DNA from: Lachnospiraceae bacterium AC2031
GTDB taxonomy: Bacteria; Bacillota; Clostridia; Lachnospirales; Lachnospiraceae
Direction of reading: 5' to 3'
DNA length: 64,000 nucleotides
Assembly (NCBI GenBank): GCA_000687975.1
Contig: JIAB01000001.1
Span: 2,890,001-2,954,000, forward strand
The notes under the pieces were generated by a model. The model was not told the DNA's origin, did not search any database, and saw only the letters and a list, made by a program, of their open reading frames with translations. Numbering within the stretch: the first letter of the stretch is position 1; the number at the start of each line of letters is the position of its first letter. Made by a program: the position numbers and the translations under genes. Positions 18,429 to 26,490 of this stretch are shown one piece after another.

Positions 18429-19256
18429 ATGAATCAGGAAAGAAAAGCAGAACTTAAGAAACAGGCAAATGAGGTTCGTAAGGGTATCGTTACAGCTGTT
18501 CATAGTGCAAAGTCTGGTCATCCAGGCGGATCACTTTCTGCAGCTGACATCCTTACATACCTTTATTTTGAGGAGATGAATATAGATCCAAAGGAGCCAA
18601 AGAAGGCTGATAGAGATAGACTTGTTCTTTCTAAGGGCCACATTGCTCCAGCACTTTATTCAGTTCTTTCTCACAGAGGTTATTTTCCAACCTCTGATTT
18701 AACAACCCTCCGTCACACGGGTTCTTACCTTCAGGGACATCCAGATATGAAGCATATTCCAGGCGTTGATATGTCATCTGGTTCCCTGGGTCAGGGCCTA
18801 TCAGCAGCGGTTGGTATGGCACTTAATGCTAAACTCGATGGCTCTGATTACAGAGTATATGCTGTATGTGGTGATGGTGAGATTCAGGAAGGTCAGATCT
18901 GGGAAGCTTCAATGTTTGCAGCTTCAAGAAATCTTGACAACCTTACAGTAATTGTTGATAACAATAACCTTCAGATTGATGGTTCAATCGATCAGGTATG
19001 TTCACCTTATCCAATCGATGAGAAGTTCGCTGCATTTGGATTCCATGTAATCAACATCGATGGTCATAACTTCGATGAGATCGCAGCTGCATTTGATGAA
19101 GCTAAGGCTACAAAGGGTAAGCCAACAGCTATCATAGCTAAGACTACAAAGGGTAAGGGCGTATCCTTTATGGAGAATCAGTGCGGATGGCATGGTAAGG
19201 CTCCAAATGATGAAGAGTTTGAACAGGCATTAAAGGATTTGGAGGTGACTGAGTAA
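18429..19256 (+). CDS. Transketolase, N-terminal (thiamine-diphosphate-binding) subunit
   Basis: The 275-residue protein covers the N-terminal third of a standard transketolase. It shows HSAKSGHPGGSLSAADIL, LSKGHIAPALYSVL and the thiamine diphosphate/Mg motif GDGEIQEGQIWEA ... VDNNNLQIDG. Together with the next gene it forms the two-polypeptide transketolase common in Clostridia. ATG 18429 (AGAAGG 10 bases upstream) is preferred; ATG 18423 is also possible. Its stop overlaps the next start by one base. Confidence 0.93.
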   Translation: MNQERKAELKKQANEVRKGIVTAVHSAKSGHPGGSLSAADILTYLYFEEMNIDPKEPKKADRDRLVLSKGHIAPALYSVLSHRGYFPTSDLTTLRHTGSYLQGHPDMKHIPGVDMSSGSLGQGLSAAVGMALNAKLDGSDYRVYAVCGDGEIQEGQIWEASMFAASRNLDNLTVIVDNNNLQIDGSIDQVCSPYPIDEKFAAFGFHVINIDGHNFDEIAAAFDEAKATKGKPTAIIAKTTKGKGVSFMENQCGWHGKAPNDEEFEQALKDLEVTE

Positions 19257-20194
19257 TGGCAGACGTAGTAAAGATTGCAACTAGAGATAGTTATGGAAAT
19301 GCTCTCGTAGAGCTTGGACAGGAGAAGGACAATGTAGTTGTTCTTGATGCTGACCTTGCAGCTGCTACAAAGACAGGAACTTTTAAGAAGGCATTTCCTG
19401 AAAGACATATTGACTGCGGTATCGCAGAGGCAGATATGATGGGTATCGCTGCTGGTCTTGCTACTTGTGGCAAGGTTCCGTTTGCAAGTACATTTGCAAT
19501 GTTTGCAGCAGGACGTGCTTTTGAGCAGGTTCGTAACTCTATCGGTTATCCACATCTTAATGTAAAGATTGGTGCTACACATGCAGGTATCTCTGTTGGC
19601 GAGGACGGTGCTTCTCATCAGTGTAATGAGGATATAGCTCTTATGAGAACTATTCCTGGTATGACAATCATCAATCCTTCAGATGATATTGAAGCTAAGG
19701 CTGCAGTTAAGGCTGCATATGAAATCGACGGTCCTGTATATATGAGATTTGGTCGTCTTGCAGTTCCAGTTATCAATGATAATGCTGATTACAAGTTTGA
19801 GGTTGGTAAGGGAGTTCTTCTTAAGGACGGTAGTGATATTACAATCATCGCAACTGGTCTTGAGGTTGGTGAATCTCTTAAGGCAGCTGAGAAGCTTGAG
19901 GCTGATGGAATCAGTGTAAGAGTGATCAATATTCATACAATCAAGCCACTTGATAAGGATATCGTTGTTAAGGCAGCTAAGGAGACTAAGAAAATCTTCA
20001 CAGCTGAGGAACATTCAATCATTGGCGGACTTGGTAGTGCAGTTGCTGAAGTGCTTGCAGAAGAGTGTCAGACACCTCTTTACAGAATCGGTGTTAGAGA
20101 TACATTTGGCGAGTCTGGTCCAGCAGTTGAATTACTTAAGAAATACAAGCTCGATGCTGATGGCATCTATGAGCAGATTAAATCAAATTTATAA
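19256..20194 (+). CDS. Transketolase, C-terminal subunit
   Basis: The 312-residue protein contains the pyrimidine-binding and C-terminal transketolase domains: DADLAAATKT, ERHIDCGIAEADMMGIAAGLA, GEDGASHQCNEDIALMR and EEHSIIGGLGSAVAEVLAE. It completes the split enzyme with the upstream subunit; a TAATG overlap implies coupled translation. The pair moves two-carbon units among xylulose 5-phosphate, ribose 5-phosphate and erythrose 4-phosphate, the next step after AraD. Confidence 0.93.
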   Translation: MADVVKIATRDSYGNALVELGQEKDNVVVLDADLAAATKTGTFKKAFPERHIDCGIAEADMMGIAAGLATCGKVPFASTFAMFAAGRAFEQVRNSIGYPHLNVKIGATHAGISVGEDGASHQCNEDIALMRTIPGMTIINPSDDIEAKAAVKAAYEIDGPVYMRFGRLAVPVINDNADYKFEVGKGVLLKDGSDITIIATGLEVGESLKAAEKLEADGISVRVINIHTIKPLDKDIVVKAAKETKKIFTAEEHSIIGGLGSAVAEVLAEECQTPLYRIGVRDTFGESGPAVELLKKYKLDADGIYEQIKSNL

Positions 20195-20223
20195 ATAACA
20201 TTCATAAGGGAGGTTAATTAACT

Positions 20224-21705
20224 ATGAATCATTTACCAGAGGTTAAGATGGGAATCGTTGCAGTTAGCCGTGACTGTTTCCCAATGAGTCTTTCAGAGTC
20301 AAGAAGAAAGGCAGTTGTTGCTTCTTACAAGGCAAAGTATGGTGACATCTATGAGTGTCCTGTAACAGTTGAGAACGAGGTTGATATGAGAAAGGCACTT
20401 GCTGACATCAATGCAGCAGGCGTTAATGCTCTTGTAGTATATCTTGGAAACTTTGGTCCAGAGTCAAGTGAGATCCTTCTTGTTAAGGAGTTCCAGGGAC
20501 CATCAGCAGTTATCGCTGCTGCAGAGGAGTCAGGCGACAGACTTCTTGACGACAGAGGAGATGCTTACTGTGGTATGCTTAATGCTAGCTACAACCTTAA
20601 GCTTCGTAACCTTCGTGCATTCATCCCAGAGTATCCAGTAGGTGATGCTGATGAGTGTGCAGATATGATCAAGGAATTCGTATCAGTTGCTAGAGTAAGA
20701 ATCGCACTTAGCGACCTTAAGATCATAAGCTTTGGACCACGTCCACAGGACTTCCTTGCTTGTAACGCTCCTATTAAGCAGCTTTACAACCTTGGCGTTG
20801 AAATCGAAGAGAACTCAGAGCTTGACCTTTTCGAAGCATTCAACAAGCATGAGGGTGATGAGAGAATTCCTTCAGTTGTTGAAGATATGGCAAACGAGCT
20901 TGGTGCTGGTAACAAGAAGCCAGAGATCCTTTCAAGACTTGCTCAGTATGAGCTTACACTTCGTGATTGGATCGAGGATCACAAGGGCAGCAGAAGCAAC
21001 GTTATCATCGCTGGAAAGTGCTGGCCAGCATTCCAGACACAGTTCAAGTGTGTTCCTTGCTATGTAAACAGCCGTCTTGCTAAGGATGGAATTCCTGTTT
21101 CTTGTGAGGTTGATATTTACGGAGCTCTTTCAGAGTACATCGGACAGCTTGTTAGTGAAGATACAGTTACTCTTCTTGATATCAACAATACAGTTCCAAA
21201 GGATATGTATGAAGAAGAAATCAAGGGTAAGTTCTCATATGACTATAAGCTTACAGATACATTCATGGGCTTCCACTGTGGAAACACAGCTACAGACAAG
21301 CTTGCATTCTGCGAGATGAGAAACCAGAAGATCATGGCTCGTTCACTTCCAGTAGAAGTTACTAACGGAACACTTGAGGGAGATCTTATCCCAGGTGAGG
21401 CTACAATCTTCAGACTTCAGAGCACATCAGATGGAAAGCTTCGTGCTTACGTTGCAGAAGGCGAGATCCTTCCAGTAGCTACAAGATCATTTGGTGCTAT
21501 CGGTATTTTTGCTATACCTGAGATGGGACGTTTCTATCGTCACGTTCTTGTTCAGAAGAATTATCCACATCATGCAGCTATTACATTCCATCATAATGGA
21601 AAGGCTCTTTATGACGTATTCAAGTATCTTGGCGTTAAGTTTGATGAGATCGATTACAATCATCCAGCTGGCGTAAGATATAGATCAGAGAACCCATTCG
21701 CATAA
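20224..21705 (+). CDS. L-fucose/L-arabinose isomerase-family protein, probable L-arabinose isomerase
   Basis: The 493-residue protein has the overall layout of the L-fucose isomerase superfamily: an N-terminal domain with VYLGNFGPESSE, a middle segment ISFGPRPQDF, and a metal-site region with CWPAFQTQFKCVPCYVNSR, CEVDIYGAL and FHCGNTATDK. It is not a close match to the classic AraA family as I know it. The locus encodes the kinase and epimerase for L-ribulose but no other isomerase, so conversion of L-arabinose to L-ribulose is the most economical function. GGGAGG lies upstream of the ATG. It ends the operon that starts with transaldolase. Confidence 0.75.
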   Translation: MNHLPEVKMGIVAVSRDCFPMSLSESRRKAVVASYKAKYGDIYECPVTVENEVDMRKALADINAAGVNALVVYLGNFGPESSEILLVKEFQGPSAVIAAAEESGDRLLDDRGDAYCGMLNASYNLKLRNLRAFIPEYPVGDADECADMIKEFVSVARVRIALSDLKIISFGPRPQDFLACNAPIKQLYNLGVEIEENSELDLFEAFNKHEGDERIPSVVEDMANELGAGNKKPEILSRLAQYELTLRDWIEDHKGSRSNVIIAGKCWPAFQTQFKCVPCYVNSRLAKDGIPVSCEVDIYGALSEYIGQLVSEDTVTLLDINNTVPKDMYEEEIKGKFSYDYKLTDTFMGFHCGNTATDKLAFCEMRNQKIMARSLPVEVTNGTLEGDLIPGEATIFRLQSTSDGKLRAYVAEGEILPVATRSFGAIGIFAIPEMGRFYRHVLVQKNYPHHAAITFHHNGKALYDVFKYLGVKFDEIDYNHPAGVRYRSENPFA

Positions 21706-21723
21706 TAAGCGATTAATGTAATT

Positions 21724-21778
21724 GTCAGTAGGTGCTACACATACAATCGATAAAGTACACCCTTCGGGTTCTACTGAC
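21724..21778 (+). other. Structured element after the isomerase gene
   Basis: gtcagtag (21724-21731) pairs exactly with ctactgac (21771-21778). Inside are a hairpin accc-ttc-gggt (21759-21769) and, as an alternative, gtg-tac pairing with gtacac (21732-21760). It lies 18 bases after the isomerase stop and before the operon terminator. It could be a 3'-end stabiliser or processing site. Confidence 0.5.
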
Positions 21779-21811
21779 CAGTTACTAATAAAAAATCATT
21801 TAACGGGGGCT

Positions 21812-21853
21812 GGGGTAGGTTTTGTCACCTGACAGAGCCTACCCCATTTCTAC
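21812..21853 (+). terminator. Strong hairpin ending the transketolase-isomerase operon
   Basis: ggggtagg and the following ttttgtc pair continuously, with several G-T pairs, to gacagagcctacccc across an acct loop (21812-21845). The downstream run is only moderately T-rich (atttctac). It ends the operon or attenuates read-through to xylB. A TATAAT at 21858-21863 may serve xylB. Confidence 0.65.
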
Positions 21854-21892
21854 TATTTATAATAACTAAAATTTCTTGGAGGTTAATAATCT

Positions 21893-23350
21893 ATGTATAT
21901 TGGAGTAGATTTAGGAACATCAGCAGTTAAGCTGCTTGCTATGAGTAATGATGGCGAGATACTTAAGACTGTATCAGTTGAGTATCCTATCAGTTTTCCA
22001 AAGTCAGGCTGGTCTGAGCAGAATCCAGAGGACTGGTATAAGGGAACTATGGAAGGTATTGGAAAACTTCTCGCTGATATGCCTGATAAGACAGTTGATG
22101 GTATCGGTATCGGTGGACAGATGCACGGACTTGTTATCTTAGATGAAAATGATAACGTTATCCGTCCAGCTATTCTTTGGAACGATGGCCGTACAACAAA
22201 GGAGACAGAGTATCTTAATACAGTAATTGGTAAGGATAAGCTGTCAGAGTATACAGGAAATATTGCATTTGCTGGTTTCACAGCACCTAAGGTACTTTGG
22301 GTAAAGGATAATGAGCCAGACAATTTCGCAAAGATCAAGAAGCTTATGCTTCCAAAGGACTATATCGTTTATAAGTTTACTGGATCATATGTATCAGATT
22401 ATTCAGATGCATCAGGTATGCTCCTTATGGATGTTAAGAATAAGTGCTGGTCAAAGGAAATGCTTGAGATCTGTGGAATCTCACATGTTGAGATGCCGGA
22501 GCTTCATGAGAGCTTTGATGTAGTAGGTGAGGTTAAGCCTGAGATCGCTGCTGAGCTTGGACTTACTGGAACACTTAAGGTAGTAGCAGGTGCTGGTGAC
22601 AACGCTGCTGCAGCAGTAGGTACTGGTACAGTTGGTGCAGGTGGATGTAATCTTTCACTTGGTACTTCAGGAACGCTCTTTATTTCAAATGATAAGTTCT
22701 CAGTAGATGACAAGAACTCACTTCATTCATTTGCTCATGCTGATGGCGGTTTCCATCTTATGGGATGTATGCTTTCAGCTGCATCATGTAACAAGTGGTG
22801 GATGGATGAGATCCTTCGTGATACAGATTATGCTGCAAATCAGGCAGGTATTGATAAGCTTGGCGAGAACAATGTATTCTTCATGCCATATCTTATGGGT
22901 GAGAGATCACCTCACAACAATCCTCTTGTAAGAGCTGGATTCCTTGGTATGAGTATGGATACAACAAGAGAAGATATGGTTCAGGCAGTTCTTGAGGGAG
23001 TTGCATTTGGACTTAGAGATTCTATGGAAGTAGCTAGAAGCCTTGGTATCAAGATTGAAGTATCTAATATCTGCGGTGGTGGTGCAAAGAGCCCACTCTG
23101 GAGAAAGATCATAGCAAATGTTATGAATGTAAAACTTGAGATCCAGAAGAACGATGAGGGTCCTGCTCTTGGTGGAGCAATTCTTGCAGCTGTTGGATGT
23201 GGAAGATACTCAGATGTTATCACAGCAGCTAAGAGTCTTGTGAATGTAGTTGAGGTAGTTGAGCCAGATGCAGAGCTTGTTGCTAAGTACGAAGAAAAGT
23301 ACCAGCAGTTCAAGAAGCTTTATCCTACAGTTAAGGGATTATATGACTAA
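21893..23350 (+). CDS. xylB: Xylulokinase
   Basis: The 485-residue FGGY kinase has YIGVDLGTSAVKLLAM at the start, GIGIGGQMHGLVILD (substrate region), ILWNDGRTTKE, GAGDNAAAAVGTGTVGAGG, and the C-terminal GGGAKSPLWRKIIANV motif characteristic of XylB. It phosphorylates D-xylulose to D-xylulose 5-phosphate, the entry point shared with AraD. No xylose isomerase is present in this window. TTGGAGG lies about 11 bases before the ATG. Confidence 0.95.
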   Translation: MYIGVDLGTSAVKLLAMSNDGEILKTVSVEYPISFPKSGWSEQNPEDWYKGTMEGIGKLLADMPDKTVDGIGIGGQMHGLVILDENDNVIRPAILWNDGRTTKETEYLNTVIGKDKLSEYTGNIAFAGFTAPKVLWVKDNEPDNFAKIKKLMLPKDYIVYKFTGSYVSDYSDASGMLLMDVKNKCWSKEMLEICGISHVEMPELHESFDVVGEVKPEIAAELGLTGTLKVVAGAGDNAAAAVGTGTVGAGGCNLSLGTSGTLFISNDKFSVDDKNSLHSFAHADGGFHLMGCMLSAASCNKWWMDEILRDTDYAANQAGIDKLGENNVFFMPYLMGERSPHNNPLVRAGFLGMSMDTTREDMVQAVLEGVAFGLRDSMEVARSLGIKIEVSNICGGGAKSPLWRKIIANVMNVKLEIQKNDEGPALGGAILAAVGCGRYSDVITAAKSLVNVVEVVEPDAELVAKYEEKYQQFKKLYPTVKGLYD

Positions 23351-23373
23351 TATCCAGATGGAGGTATTATAAA

Positions 23374-24429
23374 GTGAAAAAAGAGGTGTTTGGCGAGACA
23401 AGAGGCGGCTCAACAGTTACAGCCTATACTCTTGAAAACTCAAATGGAGTGTCTGCTACAGTCATAGATTTTGGAGCTACAGTTGTTAAACTTATGGTTC
23501 CAGATAAGAACGGAACTTTGAGAGATGTTCAGCTTGGTTATGATGATGTTGCTTCTTATGAAGATGGTGAGTGTTTCTTCGGTGCTATAATAGGAAGAAA
23601 TGCAAATCGTATTAAGGACGGTAAAGTTACCATAGATGATGTAGTTTATCAGATGGATCAGAATGATCATGGTAATAACCTTCACAGTGGTAATAAGGGC
23701 GTAGATAAGACTATGTGGACTTACCTTCCAAAGGATGATCCGAATTCAGTATCATTTATTTGTAAATCAAATGATAAGGAACAGGGCCTTCCTGGAAATG
23801 TAACAATGACTGTTACTTATTCATTAAATGATGATAATGAATTTAAGATTACCTACGATGCCGTTTCAGATATGAAGACAGTAATTAATATGACAAGTCA
23901 TATGTACTTCAACCTTAACGGCCATAATGAAGGAAATGTTGAAGGCCATATCGTAACACTGGATAGTGATTATTATAATCCTGTTATTGATGATAAAGCT
24001 ATTCCAACAGAGGAAAATGCACCAGTAGCTGGAACTGTATTCGACTTTAGAACTCCAAAGGCTATAAGCCAGGATGTTAATAAGGGAGATATTCAGCAGA
24101 AGTATGTTGGTGGTTATGACCATAACTTCGTTATTAATGGTACAACAGGCGAGTTTAGACATTTTGCTACAGTATATGCAGAGGAGAGTGGAATAGTAAT
24201 GGATCTGTTCTCTGATCAGACTGGTACACAGTTCTATTCTGGAAACTTTATTGTTGACCAGAAGGGAAAGGATGGAGTTGATTATCATTTCCGTTCTGGT
24301 ATGTGTCTTGAACCTCAGTATATACCAAATGCAATGAACTTCATTCCTGAGGGTGATGCGGATTCACCAATCTTTGATGCTGATGAGCATTATCATACAG
24401 AGAGTGTATATAAGTTCTCTGTGAAGTAG
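23374..24429 (+). CDS. galM: Aldose 1-epimerase (mutarotase)
   Basis: The 351-residue protein has the GalM beta-sandwich motifs: GATVVKLMVPDKNG, FFGAIIGRNANRI, NLHSGNKGVDKTMW, NMTSHMYFNLNGH with the catalytic-site His, and GYDHNFVIN. It interconverts alpha and beta anomers of aldoses (L-arabinose, xylose, galactose or glucose), speeding isomerase and kinase steps. It follows xylB by 23 bases with a GTG start and GGAGG 9 bases upstream, so the two are probably cotranscribed. No signal peptide is present. Confidence 0.9.
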   Translation: MKKEVFGETRGGSTVTAYTLENSNGVSATVIDFGATVVKLMVPDKNGTLRDVQLGYDDVASYEDGECFFGAIIGRNANRIKDGKVTIDDVVYQMDQNDHGNNLHSGNKGVDKTMWTYLPKDDPNSVSFICKSNDKEQGLPGNVTMTVTYSLNDDNEFKITYDAVSDMKTVINMTSHMYFNLNGHNEGNVEGHIVTLDSDYYNPVIDDKAIPTEENAPVAGTVFDFRTPKAISQDVNKGDIQQKYVGGYDHNFVINGTTGEFRHFATVYAEESGIVMDLFSDQTGTQFYSGNFIVDQKGKDGVDYHFRSGMCLEPQYIPNAMNFIPEGDADSPIFDADEHYHTESVYKFSVK

Positions 24430-24473
24430 TTCAAGAAGTTTGATGGGATGAGTTCAAGAAGTTTGATGGGATG
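24428..24473 (+). repeat. Tandem 23-bp repeat
   Basis: Two perfect 23-bp copies beginning agttcaagaagtttgatggg lie at 24428-24450 and 24451-24473. A partial third copy (agttcaagcaatcgatg) then runs into the hairpin array. The first copy begins at the mutarotase stop codon. Confidence 0.9.
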
Positions 24474-24616
24474 AGTTCAAGCAATCGATGAATTTAGCAT
24501 AAGATGCTAAATTCATTCGATTATGAGACTTCGTCTCAAATAGAATGTATAAAAAGTGCACATTTATGGAAGCAAGCTTCCTAAATGTGCACTTTTTATA
24601 CATTCTGCTTGAACTC
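24473..24616. repeat. Palindromic hairpin-array element with terminal inverted repeats
   Basis: A 144-bp element is bounded by GAGTTCAAGCA (24473-24483) and its reverse complement (24606-24616). Inside are three consecutive hairpins. The first is aatttagcat-aag-atgctaaatt with extended arms (24483-24522). The second is tgagac-ttc-gtctca (24524-24538). The third is a very long one whose 25-base arm starts at 24542 (agaatgtataaaaagtgcac) and pairs through to 24606. It could be a non-autonomous mobile or REP-like element, or act as a bidirectional terminator. No coding capacity. Confidence 0.8.
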
Positions 24617-24706
24617 AGACAATCAAATGTTACAAATGTATTACACAAAATATACAACAAAAACGTATAAAAATACCCCTTCTTTTGTATAATTTTTCAA
24701 AAATAG

Positions 24707-24767
24707 CACATTTTGTTAAAAGGATGGCATTTTTTGTTAAGTATTATTGTGCAATTTTGACTATAAT
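24707..24767 (+). promoter_or_regulatory. Predicted arabinose-regulon promoter D (21-bp direct repeats)
   Basis: CACATTTTG (24707-24715) and CATTTTTTG (24728-24736) are 21 bp apart. A perfect TATAAT at 24762-24767 begins 34 bp after the start of the proximal repeat, as at promoters B and C. It precedes the CUT1-type ABC operon by about 155 bases; that leader has no clear ORF or strong hairpin. Confidence 0.65.
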
Positions 24768-24923
24768 ACATTTAGTCAGCGACAATAAGGTGTTTTTGAG
24801 TAAGTAATTTCTACTAAATAATGTCAACTATTTGGTACTAATAGCATACGAAAGGACTAATTGTTGTCGATGTATGTGCACTCATGCAGACGGTTTTTAA
24901 AGTATTAAGAGGAGGATTTAAAA

Positions 24924-26396
24924 ATGAGAAAAATGAGACGTGTTGCTGCTGTTGCTCTTAGTGCAGCTATGGTAGCATCAATGGTTACTGGATGCGGAAG
25001 CTCTAGTGACACAAGCACAGACACAAGTTCTGACGATTCAGCTACAGAGGCTACTACAGCAGCTTCTGACGATGACGCTTCATCAGATGATGCTTCATCA
25101 GATGATACTTCATCTAGCGAGTCAACAGGTGAGGGCGAGACTATCAATGTTTGGGCATTCACAGATGAGGTTCCTAACATGATCAAGAAGTTCAAGGAGA
25201 CACATCCTGAATTCAAGTATGAGATCAAGGAAACAATCATTGCTACAACTGATGGTGCTTATCAGCCAGCTCTTGACCAGGCTCTTGCAGCGGGTGGTGA
25301 GGATGCTCCTGATATCTACGCAGCAGAGGCAGCTTTCGTTCTGAAGTATACACAGGGCGATATGGCATCATATGCATGTCCTTACGATGATCTTGGTATT
25401 GATACTCAGGCTGAGATCGACGAAGCTAAGATCGCACAGTACACAGTTGATATCGGAACTAACCCTGAATCAGGTAAGGTAGTTGGTCTTGGATATCAGG
25501 CTACTGGTGGTGCTTTCATCTATAGACGTTCAATCGCTAAGGATGCTTTCGGTACAGATGATCCTGCAGAGATCGCTGAAATCATTGGTTCTGGTTCAGG
25601 TAACTGGGATAAGTTCTATGAGGCAGCTGAGACTCTTAAGGGTAAGGGTTACGGTATCGTTTCTGGTGATGGTGATATGTGGCACGCTATTGAGAACAGC
25701 TCAGATACAGGTTGGGTTGTAGATGGCAAGCTTAACATCGATCCTAAGAGAGAAGCTTTCCTTGACGAGTCAAAGAAGCTGAAGGATAACGGATATCATA
25801 ATGATACTCAGGACTGGTCAGATGCTTGGTTCGCTGATATGAAGGGCGAAGGCGAGAAGCAAATCTTTGGTTTCTTCGGACCAGCTTGGCTCATCAACTA
25901 TACACTTGCTCCTAACTGTGGTGGCGAGGCTGTTGGTGAAGGTACATACGGTGACTGGGCAGTTTGTGCACCTCCTATCGGATTCTTCTGGGGCGGTACT
26001 TGGGTACTTGCTAATAAGGATTCAGAGAAGAAGGAAGCTGTTGGACAGATTATCGACTGGATCACACTTAACTGTACAGAAGATGGTCTTCAGTATATGT
26101 GGGCTAACGGTACATTTAATGGTGAAGGCGGTACAAAGGACTGCGTAGCTTCAGCTACAGTTATGGATATGTCTGATGGTACACTTGACTTCCTTGGTGG
26201 CCAGAATATGTTCGACGTATTTGGTGAGGCTAACAGCTATGCAAATGGTAAGAACCTTACACAGTACGATGAGACAATCAATACTTACTGGAGAGATCAG
26301 GTACGTCAGTACTCAGCAGGCGAGAAGGATAGAGATACAGCTATCGCTGACTTCAAGCAGCAGGTTGCTGATAACCTTGCAGTAACAGTTGAGTAA
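24924..26396 (+). CDS. ABC transporter solute-binding lipoprotein (family 1)
   Basis: The 490-residue lipoprotein has a signal peptide with lipobox ASMVTGC, a long Ser/Asp/Thr linker (about residues 23-70) and a large type II binding fold with NVWAFTDEVPNMIKKF and GFFGPAWLINY segments. It belongs to the oligosaccharide-binding class that works with MalF/MalG-type permeases. With the regulon promoter upstream, arabino- or xylo-oligosaccharides are the likely cargo, which the cytosolic GH43 enzyme could then cleave. Ligand identity is inferred from context. Confidence 0.88.
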   Translation: MRKMRRVAAVALSAAMVASMVTGCGSSSDTSTDTSSDDSATEATTAASDDDASSDDASSDDTSSSESTGEGETINVWAFTDEVPNMIKKFKETHPEFKYEIKETIIATTDGAYQPALDQALAAGGEDAPDIYAAEAAFVLKYTQGDMASYACPYDDLGIDTQAEIDEAKIAQYTVDIGTNPESGKVVGLGYQATGGAFIYRRSIAKDAFGTDDPAEIAEIIGSGSGNWDKFYEAAETLKGKGYGIVSGDGDMWHAIENSSDTGWVVDGKLNIDPKREAFLDESKKLKDNGYHNDTQDWSDAWFADMKGEGEKQIFGFFGPAWLINYTLAPNCGGEAVGEGTYGDWAVCAPPIGFFWGGTWVLANKDSEKKEAVGQIIDWITLNCTEDGLQYMWANGTFNGEGGTKDCVASATVMDMSDGTLDFLGGQNMFDVFGEANSYANGKNLTQYDETINTYWRDQVRQYSAGEKDRDTAIADFKQQVADNLAVTVE

Positions 26397-26428
26397 TACG
26401 CTCAGATTTTATACTAACAATTAAAACT

Positions 26429-26460
26429 ATGGGATGATGGAGGTTACTCCATCATCCCAT
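26429..26460 (+). terminator. Stem-loop between binding protein and permease genes
   Basis: A perfect 14-bp stem (atgggatgatggag / ctccatcatcccat, loop gtta) is followed by aataat, not a T run. It probably protects or partly terminates the binding-protein message, so that the permeases are made at lower level. Confidence 0.75.
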
Positions 26461-26490
26461 AATAATACTAATAAGGTGTTGGAGGTTGAG

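Noticed and set aside
24473-24616. CRISPR array
   Set aside because: The repeats are adjacent hairpins of different sequence without regular spacers, and no cas genes are nearby.
26434-26490. Upstream ATG for the MalF-like permease
   Set aside because: It sits inside a perfect 14-bp hairpin without a ribosome site, while ATG 26491 has GGAGG at good spacing.
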